NCBI RefSeq assembly: GCF_001984155.1
Contig: NZ_MTQO01000051.1
Span: forward strand, 550,475-614,474
Length of the DNA stretch: 64,000 bases
Direction: 5' to 3'
Origin: Actinosynnema sp. ALI-1.44
Lineage (GTDB): Bacteria; Actinomycetota; Actinomycetes; Mycobacteriales; Pseudonocardiaceae
Shown here in pieces: positions 23,735 to 32,027 of this stretch. Made by a program: the position numbers and the translations under genes. A model generated the notes under the pieces. That model saw only the letters and a list, made by a program, of their open reading frames with translations. It made no database searches and had not been told where the DNA came from. Positions within the stretch are counted from its first letter, which is position 1. Each line of letters starts with the position of its first letter.

Positions 23735-24586
23735 TCACGGAAAACGAACGGCCCGCAAGAATGCTGGGAGCAGCCAAGGCCTGCGGCCCCAGACCACGAC
23801 CCGGCCGGTGAGCGCTGAGCGCACCTTGCCGAGGCGGTTGAACAGGATCAGCATCAGGGCCGCTGGTTCGAAGAACAGCGTGGCGTCGACGGCAGTCCTG
23901 TCCGGAGGCTCGACCCCCATCCGGCTGTCCTGCGCCACCAACGTGACGGGCGTGGTGTAGCGGGACCGGAAGCGGATGGCGATCCGGGAGCGGGACATAG
24001 GTTCGTGCTCCAGGAGCCGTCCGGTGTCGCCGCTGAGCAGAGTGACGAGGAACATCTCGAAGGCCATGGCCGCGTCGCGCTGCGGAATGGCCCACGGCGC
24101 ACCGACCGCACCGGCGATGTCCCGTCCGTGCAAGAGAAGTTCGTTGAGCAGGTGGGCATACCACCCGGCGATGGGCAGTTGGGCGTCGCCGAGCCAGCCG
24201 ACCCGCCGCAGGGGATCGAGGTCGTCGCTGATCGCCAGCAGTTGCTCGACGGCGCTGCCGACCCGGACGGCGAGCACCATGGGATCGCGTTCGGTCAGGT
24301 GTTGCAGCGTGTATTCGTTCAACCCGCCGAGTTCGTCGAGAGCTGTCTGCCTCATCCGTGTGTCGACGCCGGGGATCGGATGTGGTTTCGTCATCGCGGG
24401 CAGCAAGCTGGTGTAGGACGAGGCCACGACCGCGACGTGTGCGGCCGTCTGGGCCACCGACCATGTGCCCACGGCAGGCGCCTCCGGTTGCCTCACCGAA
24501 GACAGCAGCCGTGTGAACCGATCACCGGCTTGCCGCAGCGACTCTCGCACAGCCAGCCACTGTTCTGGCGTCGACGATGTGGTCAC
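23735..24586 (-). CDS. DinB/maleylpyruvate isomerase-like (mycothiol-dependent) protein
   Basis: A 283-aa protein of the MDMPI_N / DinB_2 four-helix family: VGTWSVAQTAAHVAVVASSY holds the first metal-type His, and WYAHLLNELLLHGRDIAGAV carries the other two (H...LL.HG.D). A C-terminal SCP2-like half (residues 190-283) is common in these proteins. They are actinobacterial mycothiol-dependent isomerases or transferases. It lies alone on the minus strand beside the two-component system and may not belong to the polyketide cluster. Confidence 0.85.
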   Translation of the reverse strand: MTTSSTPEQWLAVRESLRQAGDRFTRLLSSVRQPEAPAVGTWSVAQTAAHVAVVASSYTSLLPAMTKPHPIPGVDTRMRQTALDELGGLNEYTLQHLTERDPMVLAVRVGSAVEQLLAISDDLDPLRRVGWLGDAQLPIAGWYAHLLNELLLHGRDIAGAVGAPWAIPQRDAAMAFEMFLVTLLSGDTGRLLEHEPMSRSRIAIRFRSRYTTPVTLVAQDSRMGVEPPDRTAVDATLFFEPAALMLILFNRLGKVRSALTGRVVVWGRRPWLLPAFLRAVRFP

Positions 24587-24609
24587 AGTGTCAAAATGCT
24601 ACAGGGTTC

Positions 24610-24960
24610 TCAAGTTGGATGGCAACGTCGACGGATGGGGGCGCCGCACCCGCCACGCTGACTGTCCACACCAGACCGAGTCACTGGCTCGACTGCTGGT
24701 GCTGCCAACCGTCCCGTGGCCAGCACCCAAACGGACAGCACGGCCATCGGGATCGTCATGATCACGGTCACGGCTGGCACCCATCCCGGCAGTTCGCCCA
24801 CCTGACCGTCCAACACGCCGCCACTGCGGGCGCGAACGCGAACGGCAGTTGCACCAACGGACTCACCAACGAGAAACCAAGCGCCCACGCGCCGATCATG
24901 CCCACCCAGGCGAGAGCGAACGCGAGGCAGGCGCGCGTACGGTCACGTGCTCGGCACGAC
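24610..24960 (-). pseudogene. Possible degraded membrane protein in an otherwise gene-free stretch
   Basis: In one minus-strand frame the region 24960-24780 reads as a membrane segment (CLAFALAWVGMIGAWALGF, LVSPLVQLPFAFAPAVAA) and stops; a second frame continues from about 24850 with another (WVPAVTVIMTIPMAVLSVWV). Together they look like one short two-helix membrane protein broken by a frameshift. No good start exists. It runs back-to-back with the frameshifted histidine kinase, so either local decay or local sequence error is possible. Confidence 0.3.
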
Positions 24961-26147
24961 TGTGGTCGCGGGGATGACGCTGATGCCGCTTGCCATCCCG
25001 GCCGCGCCGTGGCTGTTGGCGGCGTTTGGACTGGGGCGTCCGACGCCGTTGTCGTGGACGTGGGTGCTGGTACTTGTGCTCGTCGGCGGCCTGCTGCTCG
25101 GCGCGGTGCTGCCGTGGGTGGCGACGCCGGTGGCTTGGCTGGAACGACGTCGGCTGCGGCTGGTCGACGGCCGCGTGCTCGGCGACCCGCCGCGTGGCCG
25201 GATGCAGTACGCCGACCCGGTGACCTGGCGTGCCGTTGCCTACCTGGTCCTGTTGGTGACGGTCGGTGCCTTGATGTCCGCGGCCACCTGTGGTCTGCTG
25301 CTGTTCCTTGTCCTGTTGGTCGGGTCGCCTTTGCTGGTGGGCGGAACGTCCGTGGTGACGCTCGGGTTCACCACCGTCAACACCGTGGGCGCGGCGATTC
25401 TCTATGCGGCGGCAGGTGTTGTCGCGCTTGTGCTGTCCCCGTACCCGGTTGCCCTGCTCGCGGCGGCGCACAGCGCGGTGGCTCGCGCGCTGCTCCGTGA
25501 CGACAACGCGCCGGTGCGCGCCGAACTGGTCGAGGTGGCGCAGTCCAGGGCCCGGCTGGTGGACCTGTTCGAAGCCGAGCGCAGGCGCATCGAGCGCGAC
25601 CTGCACGACGACGCGCAGCAGCGGCTCGTCGGTCTCACCCTCCGGCTGGGACTGGCCAAAGTGGACCTCCTGCCCGACTCGCCCGCGCACGCGGAGATCA
25701 CCGCCGCGCACGACGAGGCGAAGCAACTGATGACCGTGCTGCGCGAGCTCGTTCGCGGCATCCACCCCAGGGTGCTCACCGACCGCGGACTCCCCGCGGC
25801 GCTGGGGGAGTTGGCCGACCGCGCGTCGATTCCGGTGGGCGTGCGCACGGAGATCCCCGACCGCCTGCCCGCCCCCGGTCGAGGCGATCGGGTACTTCGT
25901 CGTCGCCGAGGCGTTGACCAACGTCGCCAAGCACAGCGGCGCGGCGGAGGCCACGGTCTCCGCGTACCGACGGCCTGGCGCACTTGTCCTGGAGGTTCGG
26001 GACGACGGTGTCGGCGGCGCGGATCCTGGGCGGGGAACCGGGTTGACCGGGCTGGCCGACCGTGCGGCTGTCGTGGGCGGGCGAATGTTGTTGTCCAGCC
26101 CGCCGGGTGGTCCGACCGTGGTACGCGTGGAGTTGCCGTGCGATTGA
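24947..26147 (+). pseudogene. Sensor histidine kinase with an internal frameshift
   Basis: From GTG 24947 the frame encodes membrane segments (residues 5-80 and 100-185), then the HisKA_3 dimerisation box ERDLHDDAQQ with the phospho-acceptor His, up to about 25876. The ATPase part (FVVAEALTNVAKHSG, EVRDDGVGGADPGRGTG) continues only in the next frame to the stop at 26147. Removing one C from the five-C run at 25872-25876 restores one protein of about 400 aa. The start lacks a ribosome site, so the N-terminus may also be incomplete. Either a true inactivating mutation, phase variation at a homopolymer, or a sequencing error. Confidence 0.75.
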
Positions 26148-26797
26148 TTCGAGTCGTGCTCGCCGAGGACGGCGTGTTGTTGCGAGCCGGGTTGGCTGGG
26201 CTGTTGGAGCGGTTCGGCTTCGAGGTGATCGCTCAGGTCGGCGACGCGGACGCGCTGACGGCGGCCGTCGCTCGAACCCGGCCGGACCTCGTGGTCACGG
26301 ACATCCGGATGCCACCGGGGTTCACCGACGAAGGACTGCGGGCCGCCGTGCAGCTGCGGCGGGCCGATCCGGGGTTGGCGGTCGTCGCGTTGAGCCAGTA
26401 CGTGGAACGCAGCTACGCCGCCGAGTTGCTGGACTCCGGTGACGGGGTGCGGGTCGGCTACCTTCTCAAGGACCGGGTTGTCGACGTGGAGGACTTCGTC
26501 GCGACGCTGCGACGGGTGGTGGCGGGTGCGACGGTGGTCGACCCGCAGGTGGTCCGTCAGCTGCTGGTCCGTCGGCGTGACCCGTTGGCCTGGTTGTCGG
26601 CGCGTGAACGTGAGGTCCTGGCCCTGGTCGCGGAAGGCCATTCGAACGCCGCGATCGCGGCCAGGCTGGTCATCACCGAGGCGGCCGTCGGCAAGCACGT
26701 CGGCAACATCCTGGCCAAGCTCGACCTACCGCCCACCGAGGACACCAACCGGCGCGTGCTCGCCGTCCTGACCTACCTGCGAGCCACAGGCTCCTGA
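26138..26797 (+). CDS. NarL/LuxR-type response regulator
   Basis: A 219-aa protein. Its receiver domain has LAEDGVLLRAG, the phospho-acceptor Asp in LVVTDIRMPP and the conserved Lys in YLLKDR; the C-terminal LuxR helix-turn-helix reads LSAREREVLALVAEGHSNAA and VGKHVGNILAKLDL. The GTG at 26138 overlaps the end of the histidine kinase coding sequence by 10 bases, so the two are partners. Its coding frame is intact even though the kinase frame is broken. Confidence 0.92.
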   Translation: MRLIRVVLAEDGVLLRAGLAGLLERFGFEVIAQVGDADALTAAVARTRPDLVVTDIRMPPGFTDEGLRAAVQLRRADPGLAVVALSQYVERSYAAELLDSGDGVRVGYLLKDRVVDVEDFVATLRRVVAGATVVDPQVVRQLLVRRRDPLAWLSAREREVLALVAEGHSNAAIAARLVITEAAVGKHVGNILAKLDLPPTEDTNRRVLAVLTYLRATGS

Positions 26798-27205
26798 CGC
26801 CGACGAGTTCGGCAACCGCAGCCTCCCATCTTGCGCTGCCCGCGCAATTCCCGCGTGATCAACCAAAGGCGAGGTCAAGGAAATGCGCGGAGGTGGCCGT
26901 CGTTCCGCTGGGGACTTCGTTGCGGAAATCATGCGTTCGCTGATCCGAACAGTGTGATTTCTGGGAAGGGGATCGGCGCGTGAATCGGCGTTTTGCGAAA
27001 ACGTCGTCGCCGAATCGAGCTTCCTTTCAGACCAGTGGAGACAGGGCTGAACGTGATACGCGATGTAGGCCCGTAAGCCGGTGGTCAATGCTGCCGAAGG
27101 GTCTAAAATCGGTCGCGCTCTTGTGTTTTCCGAGGCCACGGAGTTACTTTCCGTCACGGTCCGTCCCTGCCTTCGCGACCGAAGCCCTGGAAAGGAATGG
27201 CAACG
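26798..27205. other. 408-base intergenic stretch
   Basis: No convincing gene on either strand; the long antisense frames here have no motifs. TAAAAT (27104-27109) could be a -10 box for the protease gene about 100 bases downstream, but no matching -35 is convincing. No repeat or strong hairpin was noticed. Confidence 0.4.
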
Positions 27206-27985
27206 ATGATGTTGCGTTCGCTGGCCGCTGCCCTCATCGCGGTCACCGCCGTCGGGTTCGCTTCCACAGCCCCCGCCCTTGCCGCACCGGCACCACCCGA
27301 CGAGAAGGGCATCGCGTATCAGCCCGACGTCGTCGGCGGCTCCCCGGCACCCGCCTATTCGTTCGCGGTGTCGCTGCAGAACCTCAGCGGCAGCCACTTC
27401 TGCGGCGCCTCCGTGGTGCACGCCAAGTGGGCGATCACCGCGCGGCACTGCGTCGTCGGCAAGTCGCCTGGCAGCATCCAGGCTCGCGTCGGCAGCAGCA
27501 ACAGGACCACGGGCGGGCAGGTGGTCGGCGTCACCTCGATCACCACCCACCCCTCCTACGACATCGCAGTCATCGGTCTGACCACAGTCAACGCGCTGTA
27601 CCCGCCGATCGTCATCGCCGCGTCCTCCGGCGCGGTCGGCACCTCGACCCGGATCATGGGCTGGGGCCAGACCTGCCCGTCGCCCGGCGGCTGCGGGGCG
27701 CCGATCCAGTTGCAGCAGTTGAACACCTCGATCGTCGCCGACGGCGGCTGCGCCGGTGTCAACGCCGCGCAGGAGATCTGCACCAGCAACCCGGGTGGCG
27801 TCGCCGGTGCCTGCTACGGCGATTCCGGTGGCCCCCAGGTCAAGACCGTCGGCGGCGCCTGGCAGCTGGTCGGCGCCACCAGCCGGTCCGGCGGCGGCTC
27901 CACGTGCGCGGTCGCCCCGTCGATCTACATGGACGTGCCGCACTTCCGCCCGTGGATCCAGGGCGTCACCGGCCTGCCGCTGTAG
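27206..27985 (+). CDS. Secreted trypsin-like serine protease (S1)
   Basis: A 259-aa exported protease with a signal peptide (LRSLAAALIAVTAVGFAS) and a short propeptide before VVGGSPAPAYSF, the activation-site motif. The triad is visible: His in ITARHC, Asp in SYDIAVI, Ser in CYGDSGGPQV. Cys pairs match the chymotrypsin fold. ATG 27206 is preferred because GGAAAGGA ends 9 bases before it; an ATG at 27197 touches that site. It is followed 30 bases later by a second secreted protein gene, likely one operon. Confidence 0.92.
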   Translation: MMLRSLAAALIAVTAVGFASTAPALAAPAPPDEKGIAYQPDVVGGSPAPAYSFAVSLQNLSGSHFCGASVVHAKWAITARHCVVGKSPGSIQARVGSSNRTTGGQVVGVTSITTHPSYDIAVIGLTTVNALYPPIVIAASSGAVGTSTRIMGWGQTCPSPGGCGAPIQLQQLNTSIVADGGCAGVNAAQEICTSNPGGVAGACYGDSGGPQVKTVGGAWQLVGATSRSGGGSTCAVAPSIYMDVPHFRPWIQGVTGLPL

Positions 27986-28015
27986 CCCGACATCCCTGAC
28001 CTGGAAGGAAAACCC

Positions 28016-29026
28016 ATGATCCCGAGAAAACGGCGGGGCCTGCTGGTCACCGCGGTGGCAGCCCTGGTGGCCCCTTTGCTCAGCGTGTCGGCCGGCGCGG
28101 CGGAGTCCGGCATCCTCGCCGACACCGACGTCTACATCCGTGACTACGTCGGCGACGCCGGCGTCGAGCCGCACGGCAACTCGGTGTGGACCAGCCCCGA
28201 CATCAAGGTCTGTCCCACCTCCACCGAATGCCCCACCAGCGTCAACCCCGAAGTCGGTCAGACGAACTACATCTTCGTCAAGCTGAACAGCCCTGGCCCG
28301 TACGGCTCGGGTGCCGACACCGGCAACCTGGAGGTCTTCCGCTCGACCCCGGGCGGCGGCACCGGCTGGATCAGCGACTGGACGAGCATCGGCGCGGCCT
28401 TCGATGTCCCGGTCGCCGCGTCGGGCGTCACCACGGTGATGATCCCGTGGAACGGTGTGCCGGGCCCCGGCCACTTCTGCCTGCTCGCCCGCTGGGAGTC
28501 GGCCAACGACCCGATGTCCTTCCCCGAGGGCGTCAACACCGTGCTCAACACCCAGCGCAACAACAACCTCGCCTGGCGCAACGTGGACTCGGTCGACCTG
28601 TTCGCGGGCAAGCCCGAGGTGCGACCGTACGCGATCGGCAACCCCGGCTCGGCGCAGATCTCGACCGATCTGGCATTCACCGACACGCGCAACGGCTTCA
28701 CCGCGGCGGGCGGAAAACTGGTGATCGACCTCGGCCCGACCGTCTACAGCCGCTGGCGTGAGGGCGGCGGCCGGGCCACCGGCGTCAGGCAAGTCGGCAC
28801 CTACAGCTTCGAGATCAGCGACTTCCGGCAGGCGAGGTTCTACGGCATCCGGCTCGCGCCGCGCACCCGCCCGGAAATGAAGCTCGTGTTCAGCACGACG
28901 ACGGCACCGCGCAAGGGATCCCACGTGATCCGCGTCAACCAGTTCGCGCCCGTGGAGAACGGTCAGTCGGCTCCCGCGGCGGCCATTGACGTCGGTGGCG
29001 TCGAGTACCAGGTCACCATTCGCTGA
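28016..29026 (+). CDS. Secreted protein of unknown function, partner of the protease
   Basis: A 336-aa exported protein (signal LLVTAVAALVAPLLSVSAGA). The mature part is rich in Asn, Gly and aromatic residues and looks like two beta-sandwich domains, roughly residues 30-190 (DTDVYIRDYVGDAGVEPHGN, FVKLNSPGPYGSG) and 200-336. A single Cys pair (KVCPTSTEC) is present. No catalytic motif is recognised. Good ribosome site (AAGGAAAAC). Position 30 bases behind the protease suggests a substrate, inhibitor or surface partner. Two hairpins follow. Confidence 0.85.
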   Translation: MIPRKRRGLLVTAVAALVAPLLSVSAGAAESGILADTDVYIRDYVGDAGVEPHGNSVWTSPDIKVCPTSTECPTSVNPEVGQTNYIFVKLNSPGPYGSGADTGNLEVFRSTPGGGTGWISDWTSIGAAFDVPVAASGVTTVMIPWNGVPGPGHFCLLARWESANDPMSFPEGVNTVLNTQRNNNLAWRNVDSVDLFAGKPEVRPYAIGNPGSAQISTDLAFTDTRNGFTAAGGKLVIDLGPTVYSRWREGGGRATGVRQVGTYSFEISDFRQARFYGIRLAPRTRPEMKLVFSTTTAPRKGSHVIRVNQFAPVENGQSAPAAAIDVGGVEYQVTIR

Positions 29027-29036
29027 CACCGGCGAG

Positions 29037-29076
29037 CCGGATGGCACCGCGGCTCCCCGGCCGTAGTGCCATCCGG
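29037..29076. terminator. 11-bp hairpin terminator after the secreted protein
   Basis: CCGGATGGCAC (29037-29047) and GTGCCATCCGG (29066-29076) pair perfectly with an 18-base loop that itself contains CCCCGGCC. It starts 11 bases after the stop codon. Confidence 0.7.
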
Positions 29077-29140
29077 GCATCCGAGCCGACCCCTTCACCT
29101 CTGACTCATTCGGCCTGGTGCACGGAATGTGGACGGGAAG

Positions 29141-29169
29141 ACGGCGAACACCACGGATGTGTTCGCCGT
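29141..29169. terminator. Second hairpin before the kinase gene
   Basis: ACGGCGAACAC (29141-29151) and GTGTTCGCCGT (29159-29169) pair perfectly over 11 bases with a 7-base loop. It may be a second terminator or part of the 5' region of the Ser/Thr kinase gene at 29322. Confidence 0.55.
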
Positions 29170-29321
29170 TCGGCAATTCGGGCGTGCTGTCGCCCGGATG
29201 GAGCCTTTGATGCCGGAGTGCGTTGGCAGCAGACTGGCTGCTGTTTCCCGGTGCCTGGCGGTTGTTCAGCCGGGAACCGACGATGCCCACCATCATCGCG
29301 GGTGATGCCGAGGGAGGGGTC

Positions 29322-31085
29322 GTGCGTACTGGTGAGTTGATCGGCACCCGTTATCGGCTGGAGGAAAGAATCGGTTCCGGGGGAATGGGGGTGGTCTGGC
29401 GCGCGTCCGACGAGGAGTTGGACCGCGTGGTCGCGGTCAAGCGCGCGTTGTCCGCGGATGGTGTGCGGGATGCCGGGCGGGCCAGGCAAGTGCGGCGTGA
29501 GGCGAAACTGGTCGCACGGGTGGATCATCCGAACGTGGTGACCTTGTACGACCTGGTGAATCACGACAACGAGTTGTGGCTGGTGATGGAATACGTTCCC
29601 GCCCGCAGTCTGGCCGGCCGTGGCACGCTTCCCCCCGACCAGGTCGCGCGGATCGGCGCGCAGCTGGCTGGTGCACTGGAAGCGGTGCACGCCGCGGGCG
29701 TGGTGCACCGCGATGTCAAGCCCAGCAACGTGCTCGTGACCGAGGACGGCCGGGCCAAGTTGAGCGATTTCGGGATTTCGCGCGCGGACCACGGCGACGT
29801 GACCCTGACGGGCAGCGGCGCGATCGCCGGAACACCGGGCTACCTCGCCCCCGAAGTGGCCAACGGACTGGACGCCACCCCCGCATCGGACGTCTTCTCC
29901 CTCGGTGCCACGTTGTTCGCTGCGGTCGAAGGTGTTTCCCCGGTCGGCACTGCGGACAACCCACTGGTGCTGGTACGCCGCGCGGCGAATGGCGACATCG
30001 CCACGGCTCGCCGCGGCGGAGCGCTTGCACCGGTGCTGTCCGCGCTGCTGCACCCCAACCCGGCGAAGCGACCCGACGCGACCCGAGCCAGGAAGATGTT
30101 CGAGGACGTCGTCGTCCACCCGCAACGCCAGGACCGGCGGGTTCCGGTCGTCGCGGGTGCGGTACTGGCGGCGATCGCAGTGCTGATGGGACTGACGGCG
30201 GCATCCGCGCCAACCGGATCACCACCTGCCTCGCCACCGGAAGCGTTCACCATCGGAGATCCGCGTACGGCAGATCCGTGTGCGCTGGCCAACCCCGCCG
30301 AGCTGGCCCGGTTCGGTGAAGCCGGCCGGGACGCCGGCCACGGCAACTTCAACCAGTGCTACGTGCTCGTGCGGACCCACACCGGCGTGGACGTCGACGT
30401 CATCGTCCAGTTGGACCCGGCGACCACGAGCCGGATCTTCCCTGGCAAGACCGAGAAACACGGGCCGCTCACCGTCGTTCGCCACCTGCCTGCCGACGAC
30501 GAGTGCAGCCGGACGATCCTGCTCGTCGACCGGACCCATGTCGTCCTCAGGGCACGGGAGGAACAACCCGAATCGACCGACCTCTGCGCGATCGCCGACA
30601 CGGCCACGTCCAGGGCACTGGCAGTCCTGTCGAACGGAGTCTTCCCACAGCGGGCACACCCGGCGGACACCGCGTCGCTGGCGCGCGTGGACGCCTGTTC
30701 GCTGGTCGACAACGCCACACTCAGCCAGTTTCCCGGCATCGACGCGAGACGTCCGGAGATCGGGTTCGGCGACTGGGAATGCAGGTGGAAGAGCACCACC
30801 ATCCCCGCCACCCTCCTGGTCGTCTTCGACCGGGGTGGAACGCTGACCACCGACGACGGCCGCCCCACCCGCTTCGGTGGCCGGGAGGCCTTCATCAAGG
30901 CGGGTGGTTACGGCGCTCGATCGTGTGTGGCGCGGATCGTGCACCGCCCGTTCGCCAACGCGGACACAACCCGAGGTTTCGAACTGTTGCTGGTCGTGGT
31001 CCTCGGCCCGTTGCCGTCGGACGAGTTATGTCGGTTGGTGACCGGTATCGCCGGACCCGCCGCGGCCAACCTACCAGCCACCTAA
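29322..31085 (+). CDS. Transmembrane Ser/Thr protein kinase with tandem extracytoplasmic domains
   Basis: A 587-aa PknB-like kinase. The kinase domain (about 8-265) has the glycine loop ERIGSGGMGVV, VAVKRAL, catalytic HRDVKPSN, SDFGISRA and GTPGYLAPEV. One membrane segment follows near 285-305 (VPVVAGAVLAAIAVLMGLTA). The outer part contains two related modules, DPCALANPAELARFG...NFNQCYV and VDACSLVDNATLSQFPG...DWECRWK, each with a Cys pair, resembling DUF3558-type lipoprotein domains. GTG 29322 has AGGGAGGGG upstream. A TTA (Leu) codon occurs at 31026, a rare codon read by the bldA-type tRNA. Its end overlaps the convergent cyclase gene by 15 bases. Confidence 0.9.
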   Translation: MRTGELIGTRYRLEERIGSGGMGVVWRASDEELDRVVAVKRALSADGVRDAGRARQVRREAKLVARVDHPNVVTLYDLVNHDNELWLVMEYVPARSLAGRGTLPPDQVARIGAQLAGALEAVHAAGVVHRDVKPSNVLVTEDGRAKLSDFGISRADHGDVTLTGSGAIAGTPGYLAPEVANGLDATPASDVFSLGATLFAAVEGVSPVGTADNPLVLVRRAANGDIATARRGGALAPVLSALLHPNPAKRPDATRARKMFEDVVVHPQRQDRRVPVVAGAVLAAIAVLMGLTAASAPTGSPPASPPEAFTIGDPRTADPCALANPAELARFGEAGRDAGHGNFNQCYVLVRTHTGVDVDVIVQLDPATTSRIFPGKTEKHGPLTVVRHLPADDECSRTILLVDRTHVVLRAREEQPESTDLCAIADTATSRALAVLSNGVFPQRAHPADTASLARVDACSLVDNATLSQFPGIDARRPEIGFGDWECRWKSTTIPATLLVVFDRGGTLTTDDGRPTRFGGREAFIKAGGYGARSCVARIVHRPFANADTTRGFELLLVVVLGPLPSDELCRLVTGIAGPAAANLPAT

Positions 31086-32015
31086 ACGCGCATTGCCTTT
31101 CTCTGCCGCGTACGCGCACGCCAGTCGCATGGTCGCGGTGCTGTTCCCGCTCAACGCCTTGCGGACGAATTCCGCGGAGTCGCTCATAGTTGCCTGGTCG
31201 CCGAGGATCGTGCTGACTGCCTCGGGCTTGATGGTGTAGGTGTGCTGTGCGGTGAGGGTGTTGCCCTCGATCTCCCATCGGCCGGTGTGCATGGTGAGCA
31301 GGGCGGGTGGTTCCAGTTGTTTGTAGGCGATCAGGTGATGGGGGAGACAGACCCGGATCGATTTCGTGGTGTGTGTCGCGCCGTCGGCCGTGCGGGTGTC
31401 CATTTCGAGGGTTTGCAGACCGGGGGATTCCTCGGTGAGGACCACGCGGGCCACGTGGGGGACGCGTCGGGGCCACTGGTCGGCTCGGTGGAGGAAGTCG
31501 TAGATGTGTTCCGCTGAGCCTTCGAAGGTCACCTTGTCGGCGAATGAGACGGTATGGGTTGCCTTTTCGGCCGCGGTTTTCAGCGCCCGCAACTCGGCGT
31601 GGCTGTTGCGGTCGATGGCTTGGTCGATCCAGGCCACGTTCTCCGGAGCGTCGTCGATCGCCGTGTAGTCGTGTTCGAGGGTCACGGTGGTCTGGCCTGC
31701 CGCGGTCTCGGTGATGAACCAGGTGCCGCCCATCGACGCGACCGGCGGGCTGGAAACCTCCTGCCGGAACGTGATCACCCTGCCCAGCGGGTCGAGCGTG
31801 CGCCGGGAGACCCACGTCTTGGTCGTCGCGTTGGCCGTGGCCCAGATCCTGATGCGCTCGTGCGTGTCGGCCCGGTCGATGTGGTCGACCAGGATGGTCG
31901 GCGGGAAGACCTGCGGCCAGCGCTGTACGTCGGCCACCAAGCCGTAGACCGTGTCGGCCGGGGCCGACACGGTGATCTTGTGGGTGGTGAACCGTCGTGT
32001 CGACACCGCTGTCAT
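31071..32015 (-). CDS. Didomain aromatase/cyclase
   Basis: A 314-aa protein of two SRPBCC polyketide-cyclase domains, about residues 8-150 (ITVSAPADTVYGLVADVQRW and PQVFPPT) and 155-305 (FADKVTFEGSAEHIYDFL and HRADQWPRRVPHV). The internal repeat W-P-x-x-x-P is typical of ActVII/TcmN-type cyclases. Didomain forms act on ketoreduced chains, closing and aromatising the first ring (C7-C12). This fits the ActIII-like ketoreductase at 58819. ATG 32015 has GAGGAG upstream. The O-methyltransferase gene lies 12 bases upstream in the same direction. Confidence 0.92.
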   Translation of the reverse strand: MTAVSTRRFTTHKITVSAPADTVYGLVADVQRWPQVFPPTILVDHIDRADTHERIRIWATANATTKTWVSRRTLDPLGRVITFRQEVSSPPVASMGGTWFITETAAGQTTVTLEHDYTAIDDAPENVAWIDQAIDRNSHAELRALKTAAEKATHTVSFADKVTFEGSAEHIYDFLHRADQWPRRVPHVARVVLTEESPGLQTLEMDTRTADGATHTTKSIRVCLPHHLIAYKQLEPPALLTMHTGRWEIEGNTLTAQHTYTIKPEAVSTILGDQATMSDSAEFVRKALSGNSTATMRLACAYAAEKGNARLGGW

Positions 32016-32027
32016 GACTTCGCTCCT

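Noticed and set aside
24896..26698. Long open frame on the minus strand opposite the histidine kinase and response regulator (600 codons)
   Set aside because: Typical high-GC antisense frame: Arg/Gln/His-rich, no motif, opposite two clearly recognised genes.
26798..27205. A small gene in the 408-base gap before the protease
   Set aside because: All frames are short or lack start signals and coding bias; better left as regulatory space.
26726..29347. 873-codon minus-strand frame opposite the protease and secreted protein
   Set aside because: Low-complexity Val/Asp/Gly-rich translation without domains; the plus-strand genes have signals and catalytic triad.
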